NCBI GenBank assembly: GCA_017415145.1
Contig: JAFQJE010000007.1
Coordinates: forward strand, 1 to 64,000
Origin: Clostridia bacterium
GTDB lineage: Bacteria; Bacillota; Clostridia; UBA1381; UBA9506
Direction: 5' to 3'
DNA: 64,000 bases
In this document: positions 53,053 through 62,618 of the stretch, piece after piece
How the letters are laid out: the number at the start of each line of letters is the position of its first letter
Position numbering within the stretch: position 1 is the first letter of the stretch
Made by a program: the position numbers and the translations under genes
Notes under the pieces: model-generated
Told to the model about the DNA's origin: nothing
What the model saw: the letters and a program-made list of their open reading frames with translations, nothing else
The model's database searches: none

Positions 53053-53492
53053 TATCTCTTTCTGAATATTATAAATTTACTGAAAAAATAATTGGATATA
53101 ACTACAAATACCGCTAAAATCAATTTTATCAGCATCGTGCCGTCAATAGAAATACTGCCCAGGTGAAGGGTGTATTCTGAAAGATTTGCTGCTCCTAAGA
53201 GCACTAATAATCCTACCTCTTCAAAGACAAGGCTTATCAGTCTTGCTCCACCGAACTGTGCCGCTTCTTTTAAAACAGTAGGCATGTCCTTTGCAGTTGA
53301 TTTAAAAACATACAGTTTATTGGTAATAAACGCATATATTACAGACGCGAGCCAGGCAAAGACATTCGCAACTAAATACATTCCCTCGCCCATAACTTTG
53401 AGCATCGCCCAGTAAACCACAAAGTTTACCACAGTCGTGCCCACGCCAAAAACTGTATACAATATAAATTCGTTATGTTTATTAATTTTCAT
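53052..53492 (-). CDS. GtrA family membrane protein
   Basis: This 146-residue protein with four predicted membrane spans has the GtrA pattern YTVFGVGTTVVNFVVYW and FITNKLYVFKS and a basic end FSKFIIFRKR. The family is thought to flip lipid-linked sugars made by the adjacent GtrB-type transferase. It overlaps that gene by 11 bp when started at the ATG at 53492; GTG/ATG codons at 53501 and 53498 are alternatives. Confidence 0.86.
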   Translation of the reverse strand: MKINKHNEFILYTVFGVGTTVVNFVVYWAMLKVMGEGMYLVANVFAWLASVIYAFITNKLYVFKSTAKDMPTVLKEAAQFGGARLISLVFEEVGLLVLLGAANLSEYTLHLGSISIDGTMLIKLILAVFVVISNYFFSKFIIFRKR

Positions 53493-54420
53493 TCTCATCA
53501 CTCTTTATATGTTCTTTTACAATGTAAACAGGACGATTTTTGACCTGTATATACATCTTTGCAAGGTATTCGCCTAAAACTCCCAGACAAAAAAGCTGTA
53601 ACCCGCCCAAAAGCAACACTAAACCTACAATTGTGGCATAACCGGGAACATCAATTCCCCAGAAAATTTTCTGTATAACCACAATAAACATATATATAAC
53701 TGATATCAGGGATGACACAAAGCCTACATATGCTGCAAACCGCAAGGGCTTTGTGGAAAATGACATAATGCCCTCAACGGCATATTTTGTCAGCTTTTTT
53801 ACGCCCCACTTTGATTTGCCGTTTTCACGCTTTTTGGCTTCATATGGAATATACTCTGTATTAAACCCTACCCAACTGAAAATTCCCTTTGAAAATCTGT
53901 GGTATTCCGTCATCGACAAAATCGCTTCAACCATAGTTCGCCGCATCAGGCGAAAATCCGACGCTCCGTTTACAAAATTCACGTCAGAAATTCCATTGAT
54001 GAGCTTATAAAACACAGATTTTATACCTGACATCAAGATTCCCTCTCTGCGTTTTTTCTGGTACGCTGTAACACAGTCAGTATCGGGATTATTGTCTAGG
54101 ATTTCTAGCATCTCAAGAACAACCTGGGGATGTTGTTGCAAATCTGCGTCTATCACACAAACCATTTCGCCGCAGGATGCCGACAACCCCGCATACATTG
54201 CCGCCTCTTTTCCGAAATTTCGGGAAAAAGTGACAACCTGCACGTTTTTGTTCTCCTCTGCAAGTTGCTTTAACACTTTATGAGTATTGTCTGTGCTTCC
54301 GTCATTAACAAAAACGATCTCATGATCTATATCATTTTTTAAGGTGTTTTTTACCTCTTGTAAGAACTTCTCAACATTGTCCTCCTCGTTAAAACAAGGC
54401 ACGACCAAAGAAAGCTTCAC
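53482..54420 (-). CDS. GtrB/DPM-like polyprenyl-phosphate glycosyltransferase
   Basis: This 312-residue GT2 enzyme has an N-terminal catalytic domain (LSVVPCFNEEDNV, FVNDGSTDNT, CVIDADLQQHPQV with the metal-binding Asp pair) and two C-terminal membrane spans (~235-295). It would transfer a sugar from a nucleotide donor to undecaprenyl phosphate. With GtrA it supplies sugars for wall-polymer or protein decoration. The start is GTG at 54420 after AGGCGGTG. Confidence 0.9.
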   Translation of the reverse strand: MKLSLVVPCFNEEDNVEKFLQEVKNTLKNDIDHEIVFVNDGSTDNTHKVLKQLAEENKNVQVVTFSRNFGKEAAMYAGLSASCGEMVCVIDADLQQHPQVVLEMLEILDNNPDTDCVTAYQKKRREGILMSGIKSVFYKLINGISDVNFVNGASDFRLMRRTMVEAILSMTEYHRFSKGIFSWVGFNTEYIPYEAKKRENGKSKWGVKKLTKYAVEGIMSFSTKPLRFAAYVGFVSSLISVIYMFIVVIQKIFWGIDVPGYATIVGLVLLLGGLQLFCLGVLGEYLAKMYIQVKNRPVYIVKEHIKSDENEN

Positions 54421-54453
54421 TACATCACCGCCTTTTAGGCTTTAATTTCTTTT

Positions 54454-54483
54454 ATTGTAGCACTTATCACATAGCTTTGTCAA
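54454..54483 (-). promoter_or_regulatory. Promoter of gtrB-gtrA
   Basis: On the minus strand TTGACA (54478-54483), an 18-bp spacer and TACAAT (54454-54459) lie 34 bp before gtrB. Confidence 0.72.
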
Positions 54484-54642
54484 ATCACTTAGCAAAATAT
54501 AATTTATAAAGTCCACCATACACTGTCTATTGCTACCAACTTATTTTATAATATTTTCTCAAAAAGGTCAATAAATTAAGTTAATGTTTTTTGTTAAATA
54601 ACCTCACGTTTTATGTTGTACAAATTTTTTTCAAAATTCCTC

Positions 54643-54671
54643 TTGATTTTACAATGATTTTATGCTAAAAT
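54643..54671 (+). promoter_or_regulatory. Promoter of the T-box leader
   Basis: TTGATT (54643-54648), a 17-bp spacer and TAAAAT (54666-54671) lie just upstream of the T-box structure. Confidence 0.65.
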
Positions 54672-54689
54672 ATTTACAACTTCATCAAA

Positions 54690-54958
54690 AGGCGATGACC
54701 GAAAACAAGTAGGTTTATCCGAGTGCTTCAAGAGAGTTGTCGGGTGGTGCAAGACAATGGCTAAGATAGACTGAATACATTTCGTGAGCTGCGCACCGAA
54801 ATTTTTAGTAGGCTGCGACGGGCGTTCCCGTTACAGAACTAAGGTATGTCAGTACCTGATAAGGCTCTTGCCGTGAGACAGGAGTGAACCGAGGTGGTAC
54901 CACGAGAATGCTCTCGTCCTCTGGAATCTTTTCAGGAGGGCGGGTTTTTTTATTTCCG
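54690..54958 (+). promoter_or_regulatory. T-box riboswitch, probable tyrosine specificity
   Basis: The T-box sequence GAGGTGGTACCACG is at ~54890-54904, followed by a terminator (CCTCTGG... pairing with CAGGAGGGCG, then T7) that ends near 54952. Stem I shows the AGAGAGTTG distal motif and an AAGTA in the 5' specifier-loop strand. CGAAA (54700-54704) pairs with TTTCG (54780-54784). The 3' strand reads GAA-TAC-A, putting the codon TAC (54776-54778, tyrosine) in the specifier position. The codon call depends on this hand fold. Uncharged tRNA-Tyr would turn on the transporter gene. Confidence 0.85.
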
Positions 54959-55004
54959 CCCAAAATTAAAGTGCGGTGTCGCACAAAAGAAAGGGTGGTT
55001 TTTA

Positions 55005-56549
55005 ATGTTATTAAAAATCGGATTGTTAATCTTTTTCTTTGCGGTAATGGTAGGTGTAGGCCTATACTGCCGCAAGCACTCAACAGACGTTAACGGTTTT
55101 GTGCTAGGCGGTCGTTCTGTAGGTCCCTGGCTTACGGCATTTGCTTATGGTACATCTTACTTTTCTGCAGTTATCTTTGTAGGGTATGCTGGTCAGTTCG
55201 GATGGAAGTTCGGCATTGCATCAACCTGGATTGGTATAGGAAATGCCGTCATTGGTTCTTTAATGGCATGGGTAATACTAGGCAGAAGAACAAGGTTGAT
55301 GTCCCAGCATTTAAATACTGCTACAATGCCTGAATTTTTCGGCAAAAGATTTAAAAGCTCCGCTTTAAAAATTGCCGCATCAATAATAGTGTTCATATTT
55401 TTGATTCCTTACACGGCATCCCTCTACAACGGCTTATCAAGACTTTTTGAAATGGCATTTCCCCAGATAAGCTACTCTACATGTGTAATTGTTATGGCAA
55501 TTTTAACAGGCATTTACGTTACCGCAGGGGGATATATGGCAACAGCTATCAACGACTTCATTCAGGGAATCATTATGCTTGGCGGTATAGTTGCAGTAAT
55601 TGCTGCAGTATTAAATATAAATGGTGGCTTTATGGAGTCTTTGGCAGGACTTGCTGCTATTGAATCAGAGGGTATGATGCCAGGTGCATTCAACTCCTTC
55701 TTTGGTCCTGACCCATTAAACTTAATGTTTGTAGTAATCCTGACCTCTTTAGGTACATGGGGACTTCCGCAGATGGTGCAGAAATTCTACGCTATAAAGA
55801 GCGAAAAGGACATCAACAAAGGCACACTTATTTCAACAATTTTTGCCCTTGTTGTTGCAGGCGGTTGCTACTTTTTAGGCGGTTTCGGCAGACTCTTTAC
55901 AGACAAACTTTCATTTGCTGCTGACGGTTCTATTGTAGGCGGATTTGATGCAATTGTTCCCACGATGCTCGAAGGTTTACCGAACATTCTTATCGCTATA
56001 GTTATCATTTTGGTACTTTCTGCATCAATGTCAACGCTTTCTTCATTAGTTTTGGCATCAAGCTCAACCTTAACACTTGACTTTTTAAAAGGACACGTAA
56101 TCAAGAACATGTCCGAGAAAAAACAGATATTTATTATGAGAATTTTAATCGTTGTTTTCATTGCGATTTCAGCGGTTATTGCAATAAATAAAGATACGCT
56201 TTCAGCTATTGCACAGATGATGGGTATTTCATGGGGTGCACTCGCTGGTGCATTTTTGGCTCCCTTCCTCTTTGGATTATACTGGAAAAAGACAACAAAA
56301 GCATCTGTTTGGGTAAGCTTTATTTTCGGTAGCGGAATTATGATTTTAAATATGATTGCAAAACCCCTGTTCCCGGAAATACTGCAGTCACCCATCAACT
56401 GCGGTGTTATCGCAATGTTGGGCGGAATAGTCTTAGTTCCTGTAGTATCATGGATTACACCTAAATTAGATAAAGACAACATTGAAGAAATGTTTGCATG
56501 TTACAATAAAAAAGTTATGGTAGATGCAAAAAAATCATTAGGTGAATAA
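55005..56549 (+). CDS. SSS-family sodium/amino-acid symporter, probable tyrosine uptake
   Basis: This 514-residue sodium:solute symporter of the PutP family has ~13 hydrophobic spans. The core motifs FVLGGRSVGPWLTAFAYGTSYFSAV and TSLGTWGLPQMVQKFYAIKSEKD are present. The ATG at 55005 follows AAAGGGTGG; a frame open from 54894 runs back through the T-box terminator and is not used. T-box control by tyrosine implies a tyrosine (or aromatic) transporter, as predicted for other clostridial SSS members. It feeds the IorAB cluster that follows. Confidence 0.85.
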   Translation: MLLKIGLLIFFFAVMVGVGLYCRKHSTDVNGFVLGGRSVGPWLTAFAYGTSYFSAVIFVGYAGQFGWKFGIASTWIGIGNAVIGSLMAWVILGRRTRLMSQHLNTATMPEFFGKRFKSSALKIAASIIVFIFLIPYTASLYNGLSRLFEMAFPQISYSTCVIVMAILTGIYVTAGGYMATAINDFIQGIIMLGGIVAVIAAVLNINGGFMESLAGLAAIESEGMMPGAFNSFFGPDPLNLMFVVILTSLGTWGLPQMVQKFYAIKSEKDINKGTLISTIFALVVAGGCYFLGGFGRLFTDKLSFAADGSIVGGFDAIVPTMLEGLPNILIAIVIILVLSASMSTLSSLVLASSSTLTLDFLKGHVIKNMSEKKQIFIMRILIVVFIAISAVIAINKDTLSAIAQMMGISWGALAGAFLAPFLFGLYWKKTTKASVWVSFIFGSGIMILNMIAKPLFPEILQSPINCGVIAMLGGIVLVPVVSWITPKLDKDNIEEMFACYNKKVMVDAKKSLGE

Positions 56550-56551
56550 AC

Positions 56552-56772
56552 GGTGATGTGAAAAACGTCCAGACCGCAAAAGGCGACAATTAAATATAAA
56601 CAGAACAAAACAAGAAATTGACATAATTTTATTATGTTGAAAAATCTTATCAGATTTTTCTTTATTATATGCCTTTTGCTACGAACAAACTTCACCTCTC
56701 GGCGTACTTCTGTACGCCTTCGGGTATCCCTTCGGTTCAGTTTGTTCATTCTGAATCGTTTTTCCCTATCCC
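56552..56772 (+). repeat. Structured dispersed element, copy 3 (after the symporter)
   Basis: P1b is GAAAAACG 56560-56567 / CGTTTTTC 56757-56764. P2 is GCAAAAGG 56576-56583 / CCTTTTGC 56672-56679 and encloses ACATAAT/ATTATGT and a terminator (AAAAATCT / AGATTTTT, then CTTT). P3 is GAACAAAC 56683-56690 / GTTTGTTC 56740-56747 and encloses GGCGTAC-ttct-GTACGCC 56701-56718 and a GGTATCCC segment. P2 is unrelated in sequence to copies 1, 2 and 4 but sits in the same place and pairs fully. The interval 56550-56823 has no gene. Confidence 0.83.
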
Positions 56773-56823
56773 CTTACACAATATATCAAAGGCAAATGCT
56801 ACACCTGAAAGGAAAGAAATAAA

Positions 56824-58461
56824 ATGCCAATTACAGACATTTTACAAAAAAATGCGGATTTTTATCCCAACGACACAGCGCTTGTGGAAATCAACCCCAA
56901 GCATGAATCACAGCTTAGAAAAACATGGCAGGAATACTCCCTTATAGAGAGTAACTCCCGTGAAGTTTACAGAAAAGAAATCACCTGGAGTGAGTTTAAT
57001 AAGCGTGCAAACCGCTTTGCAAACTTTTTGCTCTCCCGTGGTGTAAAGCGCGGCGACAAGGTTGCTATCCTTTTAATGAACTGTTTAGAGTGGCTGCCCA
57101 TTTACTTTGGTGCACTAAAAGCAGGGGCTATGGCTGTGCCCTTAAACTACCGCTACACCGCAGACGAGATAAAATACTGTCTTGATTTGTCAGATTCAGA
57201 CGTTATCATCTTTGGTCCTGAGTTCACAGGACGTATCGAGCAGATTCACGCTCGTGTAAAGCGTGTTAAAATGTGGTTATACTTAGGCGAGGACTGCCCC
57301 ACATTTGCAGAAAGCTATGATGAATTAACATCATACTGCTCATCAAAGTCACCGATGATTAAGCTTACAGATGATGACGATGCGGCAATCTACTTCTCAT
57401 CAGGTACAACAGGCTTTCCTAAAGCCATACTACATAAACACAGAAGTCTTCTCCACGCCGCAATGACAGAGCAATCCCACCACGGACAGATAAAAGATGA
57501 CGTATTTTTATGTATTCCGCCTCTTTACCATACAGGCGCTAAAATGCACTGGTTCGGAAGCCTCATGGTAGGAGGAAAGGCAGTACTGTTAAAAGGCATT
57601 AAGCCCGAATGGATTTTAAAGGTAGCTTCTGAGGAAAAATGCTCCATCGTATGGCTTTTAGTTCCGTGGGCACAGGATATTTTAGATGCTATTGATCGTG
57701 GTGAAATAGATTTGTCAGAGTACGAGCTCGCACAGTGGAGATTGATGCACATTGGTGCTCAGCCCGTTCCTCCCAGCTTAATCAAACGCTGGAAAAAAAT
57801 CTTCCCTAACCACGCGTACGACACCAACTATGGTTTGTCCGAATCAATTGGTCCCGGTTGTGTGCATTTAGGTATAGAAAACGAACACAAAGTCGGCGCA
57901 ATAGGTAAAGCAGGCTACGGCTGGCAGACAAAGATTGTAGACGAAAACAGACAGGAAGTGGCACAAGGTGAGGTTGGCGAGCTTGCAGTATTTGGTCCCG
58001 GTGTTATGACCTGTTACTATAAAGATGAAAAAGCAACGGCAGATGTTTTAGCTGATGGTTGGCTCTATACGGGGGATATGGCACAGGAAGACGAAGACGG
58101 ATTTATCTATCTTGTCGACCGTAAAAAAGACGTTATAATCTCAGGTGGTGAAAACTTATATCCTGTACAGATTGAAGATTTCTTAAGAAAGAACGAAAAA
58201 ATTTCAGACGTAGCGGTTATCGGTCTTCCCGACAGCCGACTTGGTGAAATTGCAGCCGCAATCATTCAGGTAAAAGAAGGCATGGAATTAACAGAAGAGG
58301 ACGTTTTAGACTTTTGTCTTGATATGCCAAGATATAAGCGTCCCCACAAGGTTATTTTTGCCGACGTCCCAAGAAACCCCACAGGAAAAATCGAAAAGCC
58401 TAAGCTCAGAAAACTCTACTGTGGCGAAAGTGTCGTAGCTCAGCAGAACGAAATAAACTGA
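56824..58461 (+). CDS. AMP-forming acyl/aryl-CoA ligase
   Basis: This 545-residue adenylate-forming enzyme activates a carboxylic acid with ATP and CoA. YFSSGTTGFPKAILHKHR is the P-loop motif near residue 195, YGLSES the A5 motif near 338, YTGDMAQEDEDGFIYLVDRKKD the hinge near 415, and NPTGKIEKPKLR carries the catalytic Lys near 525. It is the first gene of a run with iorA, iorB, paaK and an ACT protein, so an aryl-acetate is a likely substrate or product. AAGGAAAG precedes the ATG. Confidence 0.88.
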   Translation: MPITDILQKNADFYPNDTALVEINPKHESQLRKTWQEYSLIESNSREVYRKEITWSEFNKRANRFANFLLSRGVKRGDKVAILLMNCLEWLPIYFGALKAGAMAVPLNYRYTADEIKYCLDLSDSDVIIFGPEFTGRIEQIHARVKRVKMWLYLGEDCPTFAESYDELTSYCSSKSPMIKLTDDDDAAIYFSSGTTGFPKAILHKHRSLLHAAMTEQSHHGQIKDDVFLCIPPLYHTGAKMHWFGSLMVGGKAVLLKGIKPEWILKVASEEKCSIVWLLVPWAQDILDAIDRGEIDLSEYELAQWRLMHIGAQPVPPSLIKRWKKIFPNHAYDTNYGLSESIGPGCVHLGIENEHKVGAIGKAGYGWQTKIVDENRQEVAQGEVGELAVFGPGVMTCYYKDEKATADVLADGWLYTGDMAQEDEDGFIYLVDRKKDVIISGGENLYPVQIEDFLRKNEKISDVAVIGLPDSRLGEIAAAIIQVKEGMELTEEDVLDFCLDMPRYKRPHKVIFADVPRNPTGKIEKPKLRKLYCGESVVAQQNEIN

Positions 58462-58503
58462 TAATTTTATATATTGATTATTGTACAAAGGAAGGAAAAA
58501 CCC

Positions 58504-60237
58504 ATGAAGAAATTGTTATTGGGCAATGCCGCAGTAGCTCGTGGTGCTTACGAAGCAGGTGTTGGCGTGGTAGCGTCATACCCCGGCACACCAAGTACCG
58601 AAATTACTGAGGAAATTGTTAAATTTGATGAAATCTTTGCCGAATGGTCACCTAACGAAAAGGTTGCAGGTGAGGTGGCAATAGGTGCATCTATTGCAGG
58701 TGCTAGAGCTATGAGCTGTATGAAGCACGTAGGCTTAAACGTTATGGCAGACCCTGTATTTACAGTAAGCTATACAGGCGTAAATGGCGGTCTTGTATTT
58801 TGCGTAGCAGACGACCCCGGTATGCACTCATCGCAAAACGAGCAGGATTCTCGTCACTATGCTGCCGCTTCTAAAATTATGATGTTAGAGCCTGCAGACT
58901 CATCGGAGTGTAAGGAATTTACAAAGATGGCTTTCACTCTTTCTGAGAAATTCGATACCCCCGTGTTTATAAGACTTTCCACAAGAGTTTCTCACTCACA
59001 GAGCATGGTAGAACTGTGCGAACCCGAAGATGTGAAATTAAAGCCTTATGAGAAAAATATCGGCAAGTTCGTTATGATGCCTGCAAATGCAGTGCGTCGT
59101 CACGTAGTAGTAGAAGACAGAATCAAAGCTTTAACTGAATTTGCAGAAACCACAGAGCTTAATAAAATCGAAGAAAACGGCTCAAAAATCGGCGTAGTTT
59201 CAGCAGGCATCGCATATATGTATGCAAAAGAAGCTTTAGGCGATGCGGTTGACTACTTAAAGCTTGGTATGGTTTATCCCATGCCTGTGAAGAAAATCCT
59301 CGACTTTGCAAAAAAATACGACAAAGTATATGTTGTAGAAGAATTAGACCCTGTAATTGAAAATCACTTGAAATCTTTGGGAATCAATTGCATTGGCAAG
59401 GATGTATTTACCCTTTTAGGCGAATACACACCTGCAATGATTAAGTCGGCAATCTTAGGGGAATCAGCTCCTGAGTGTGCCGAAATCAGCGAGGCAATTC
59501 CCGTTCGTCCTCCTGTTATGTGTGCAGGATGTCCCCACAGAGGAACATTCTATGTACTCAAAAAGCTCGGACTTGTTGTATCAGGCGACATCGGTTGTTA
59601 TACACTCGGTGCAGTTGCACCCTTGCAGTCAGTTGATACTACAATCTGTATGGGAGCATCAGTTTCAGCCGCTCACGGTATGGCAAAGGCAAGAGGTGCA
59701 GAATTTAACAAAAAGTTAGTTTCCGTTATCGGTGACTCAACATTCATGCACTCAGGTATTACAGGTCTTATTGATATTGTTTATAACAAAGGCAACAACA
59801 CCGTAATAATCTTAGATAACTCAATTACCGGTATGACAGGTCATCAGGATAACCCCACAACAGGAAAAACAATCCGCGGCGAGGATACAAAGCAGGTTGA
59901 TCTTTTAAAGCTTTGTCAGGCGGTAGGTATTGACCATGTTGTGGTAGCTGACCCCTTTGATGTTAAGAATTTTGAAAAAGTGGTTAAGCAAGAAGTTAAT
60001 CGTAATGAACCCTCCGTTATTATCGCAACTCGTCCCTGTGCGTTACTCAAAGGTGTAAAATACACAGGTCATTGCACAATTTCTGATAAATGTAAAAACT
60101 GTAAAATGTGTATGAGGTTGGGATGTCCTGCAATCACAGTTAAGGATGGTCATGTTATAATTGATGCAACACAGTGTAACGGTTGCGGACTCTGTATTAA
60201 CGTTTGTCCCTTTGGCGCGATAGAAAAGGAGGAATAG
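58504..60237 (+). CDS. iorA: Indolepyruvate:ferredoxin oxidoreductase, alpha subunit
   Basis: This 577-residue enzyme subunit decarboxylates aryl-pyruvates to aryl-acetyl-CoA with ferredoxin as acceptor. The N-terminal pyrimidine domain (GNAAVARGAYEAGV) is followed by the thiamine-diphosphate domain (CAGCPHRGTFYVLKKLG, SGDIGCYTLG, GDSTFMHSGITGLIDIVYN). A C-terminal two-cluster ferredoxin domain completes it (CKNCKMCMRLGCPAI and CNGCGLCINVCPFGAI). The ATG at 58504 follows AAAGGAAGG. It has the same order as characterised iorAB operons. Confidence 0.95.
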   Translation: MKKLLLGNAAVARGAYEAGVGVVASYPGTPSTEITEEIVKFDEIFAEWSPNEKVAGEVAIGASIAGARAMSCMKHVGLNVMADPVFTVSYTGVNGGLVFCVADDPGMHSSQNEQDSRHYAAASKIMMLEPADSSECKEFTKMAFTLSEKFDTPVFIRLSTRVSHSQSMVELCEPEDVKLKPYEKNIGKFVMMPANAVRRHVVVEDRIKALTEFAETTELNKIEENGSKIGVVSAGIAYMYAKEALGDAVDYLKLGMVYPMPVKKILDFAKKYDKVYVVEELDPVIENHLKSLGINCIGKDVFTLLGEYTPAMIKSAILGESAPECAEISEAIPVRPPVMCAGCPHRGTFYVLKKLGLVVSGDIGCYTLGAVAPLQSVDTTICMGASVSAAHGMAKARGAEFNKKLVSVIGDSTFMHSGITGLIDIVYNKGNNTVIILDNSITGMTGHQDNPTTGKTIRGEDTKQVDLLKLCQAVGIDHVVVADPFDVKNFEKVVKQEVNRNEPSVIIATRPCALLKGVKYTGHCTISDKCKNCKMCMRLGCPAITVKDGHVIIDATQCNGCGLCINVCPFGAIEKEE

Positions 60238-60239
60238 TG

Positions 60240-60809
60240 ATGGCTACTAAAAACATTATGATAGTTGGTGTAGGCGGTCAGGGAACGTTACTTGCCAGCA
60301 GAATTTTAGGAAATACAGTAATCAACGAAGGCTACGATGTTAAAGTTTCAGAAGTTCACGGAATGAGTCAACGTGGTGGCAGCGTTGTTACATACGTTAA
60401 ATATGGCAATGAAGTTTTTTCACCCATCATTGACCGTGGTGAAGCAGACATCATCTTAGCATTTGAGTTATTAGAAGCTTATCGTGCTCTCCCTTACTTG
60501 AAAAAGGGTGGAAAAATCATTGTAAATGGCCAGAGAATTGACCCTATGCCCGTAATTACAGGTGCGGCGGAATACCCTGAAAACATTGCAGAAAAAATCG
60601 CCGAAAAAGCTGATATAAAGGTAATTGATGCACTTTCACTTGCGCGTGATGCCGGAAACATCAAAGCCGTAAATGTAGTTTTAATAGGCGTTATGGCAAA
60701 AAGTACAGACATTGCATATGATAAATGGATAGAAACAATTAAATCTACTGTTCCTGAAAAGTTTTTGGATGTCAACTTAAAGGCATTTAGTTTGGGGTAC
60801 AACATTTAA
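60240..60809 (+). CDS. iorB: Indolepyruvate:ferredoxin oxidoreductase, beta subunit
   Basis: This 189-residue gamma/KorC-type subunit starts KNIMIVGVGGQGTLLASRILG and has SEVHGMSQRGGSVVTYVKYG, which match IorB. The ATG at 60240 is two bases after the iorA stop, with AAAGGAGG overlapping the end of iorA; this supersedes a longer in-frame start at 60204. Confidence 0.94.
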   Translation: MATKNIMIVGVGGQGTLLASRILGNTVINEGYDVKVSEVHGMSQRGGSVVTYVKYGNEVFSPIIDRGEADIILAFELLEAYRALPYLKKGGKIIVNGQRIDPMPVITGAAEYPENIAEKIAEKADIKVIDALSLARDAGNIKAVNVVLIGVMAKSTDIAYDKWIETIKSTVPEKFLDVNLKAFSLGYNI

Positions 60810-60824
60810 TTCGAGGTGAAAAAA

Positions 60825-62132
60825 ATGAAAATGTGGCAGGAAAAATATGAAGCAATGCCTCGCGAAGAATTAAAACAACTTCAAAGCGAGCGTCTTTGCG
60901 CTCAGGTAAAAAGAATGTATGAGTCCGTTAAGCTTTTCCGCAAGAGAATGGACGAAACGGGTTTAAAACCTTCTGATATCAAAGGCGTAGAGGACTTACA
61001 TAAGCTCCCCTTCTCATACAAGCAGGACCTCCGTGATTATTACCCCTATGGTCTTTTTGCAGTACCCATGAAGGATATAAAACGAGTTCACGCATCTTCT
61101 GGCACAACAGGAAAGCAAATTGTTGTAGGCTACACCGACAACGATTTAGGTATGTGGGCGGACTGCTTTGCAAGAATGCTCGCCGCAATCGGTTGTGACG
61201 AAAACGATTTTGTTCATGTTGGCTACGGCTTAGGTTTGTTTACAGGCGGTTTTGGTGCTCACGACGGTGCAGTAAGATTGGGTGCTACGGCTATTCCGAT
61301 TTCTGCAGGTAATACACAAAGACAGATACAGACAATGATTGACTTTGGTTCAACTGTCCTTTGCTGTACTCCCTCATACGCTATGTATCTGGGGGAAGCA
61401 ATTGAAGAAATGGGGTTAAAAGACCAGCTTAAATTAAAGGTCGGCATCTTCGGAGCTGAGCCCTGGACAGAAGAAATGAGAGCACAGATTGAAGAAAAAT
61501 TAAACCTTAAAGCTTACGATATCTATGGTCTTTCTGAAATCATGGGACCGGGTGTGTCTTTTGAGTGTGAATATCAGTGCGGTATGCACGTAAACGAGGA
61601 CCACTTCATCCCTGAAATTATCGACCCCGACACAGGAGAGGTTCTTCCTGAAGGCGAATGGGGAGAGCTTGTATTTACAACAATCACAAAAGAAGGTTTC
61701 CCCCTTATCCGTTACAGAACAAGGGATATTTGCTCCCTCACTTACGAAAAATGTAAGTGTGGCAGAACATTTGTAAGAATGAGAAAGCCTCAGGGCAGAA
61801 CTGATGATATGCTCATTATCCGTGGCGTAAATGTATTCCCCTCACAGATTGAGGAGGTTCTCTTAAAGGTAGGAGAAACAGTTACACCTAACTATCAGAT
61901 TGTTGTCGATCGCGAAAACAACACAGACACATTCTTAGTTAACGTTGAGATGAGCGAGGAATTATTTTCAGACGGCTCAATCAAAAAGATTGCGGCAGTT
62001 GAAAAGTCAATTTCAGACAAATTGCGTTCAACTCTCGGTATTGGTCCTAAGGTTTGTTTGGTTAATCCCAAATCCATTGAGCGTTCAGAGGGTAAAGCAA
62101 AACGTGTAATTGATAAAAGAAAATTAAAATAA
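60825..62132 (+). CDS. paaK: Phenylacetate-CoA ligase
   Basis: This 435-residue adenylate-forming ligase of the PaaK family shows [22 protein letters not shown] at the start, [16 protein letters not shown] near residue 90, [15 protein letters not shown] near 235 and [15 protein letters not shown] near 335. In anaerobes with IorAB it interconverts aryl-acetyl-CoA and aryl-acetate, which can conserve ATP when run in reverse. ATG at 60825 follows GAGGTG; GTG at 60816 is less suitable. Confidence 0.94.
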   Translation: MKMWQEKYEAMPREELKQLQSERLCAQVKRMYESVKLFRKRMDETGLKPSDIKGVEDLHKLPFSYKQDLRDYYPYGLFAVPMKDIKRVHASSGTTGKQIVVGYTDNDLGMWADCFARMLAAIGCDENDFVHVGYGLGLFTGGFGAHDGAVRLGATAIPISAGNTQRQIQTMIDFGSTVLCCTPSYAMYLGEAIEEMGLKDQLKLKVGIFGAEPWTEEMRAQIEEKLNLKAYDIYGLSEIMGPGVSFECEYQCGMHVNEDHFIPEIIDPDTGEVLPEGEWGELVFTTITKEGFPLIRYRTRDICSLTYEKCKCGRTFVRMRKPQGRTDDMLIIRGVNVFPSQIEEVLLKVGETVTPNYQIVVDRENNTDTFLVNVEMSEELFSDGSIKKIAAVEKSISDKLRSTLGIGPKVCLVNPKSIERSEGKAKRVIDKRKLK

Positions 62133-62148
62133 GAAAGGAAGAACCACT

Positions 62149-62571
62149 ATGTTTATTAAACAGCTTTCTATCTTTGTTGAGAACAAATTCGGAAGACTTG
62201 AGGCAATTATTGATGCTCTGTCAAAAGCAGATATTAACTTGCGTGCTCTTTCTCTGGCCGAAGCGGCTGACTATGGCGTTCTCCGTGTTATCGTAAATGA
62301 TGCTGAAAAAGCAAAAAAGGCACTAAATGATATCGGAGTTATCGCAAAAATTACCGACGTTGTTGCAGTTTTCTTGGATGACCGTGCAGGCGGACTGGCT
62401 TCTGTCCTTTCTATTTTGAAAAATGCCGAGATCAGTATTGAATATATGTATGCATTCTTAGGCAGAACAGAAGGAAAAGCCCTGATGGTACTAAAAGCAG
62501 ACGATGAAGCAAAAACAGAAAAAGTCTTAACAGACAACGATATTCCAATGCTTAGTCAGGAAGATATCTAA
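62149..62571 (+). CDS. Tandem ACT-domain protein
   Basis: This 140-residue protein is made of two ACT domains (IKQLSIFVENKFGRLEAII and VVAVFLDDRAGGLASVLSIL). Such proteins are regularly encoded directly after paaK in iorAB clusters and probably sense an aromatic amino acid, though no regulatory partner is fused to it. AAAGGAAG precedes the ATG, 16 bp after paaK. It is the last gene of the cluster. Confidence 0.9.
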   Translation: MFIKQLSIFVENKFGRLEAIIDALSKADINLRALSLAEAADYGVLRVIVNDAEKAKKALNDIGVIAKITDVVAVFLDDRAGGLASVLSILKNAEISIEYMYAFLGRTEGKALMVLKADDEAKTEKVLTDNDIPMLSQEDI

Positions 62572-62580
62572 TAAAGCAAT

Positions 62581-62617
62581 AAAAAGGTGTGTCGCATTGC
62601 GACACACCTTTTTATTT
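62581..62617. terminator. Bidirectional terminator at the end of the ior cluster
   Basis: AAAAAGGTGTGTCGC pairs with GCGACACACCTTTTT around ATT, between convergent genes. Confidence 0.9.
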
Positions 62618-62618
62618 A

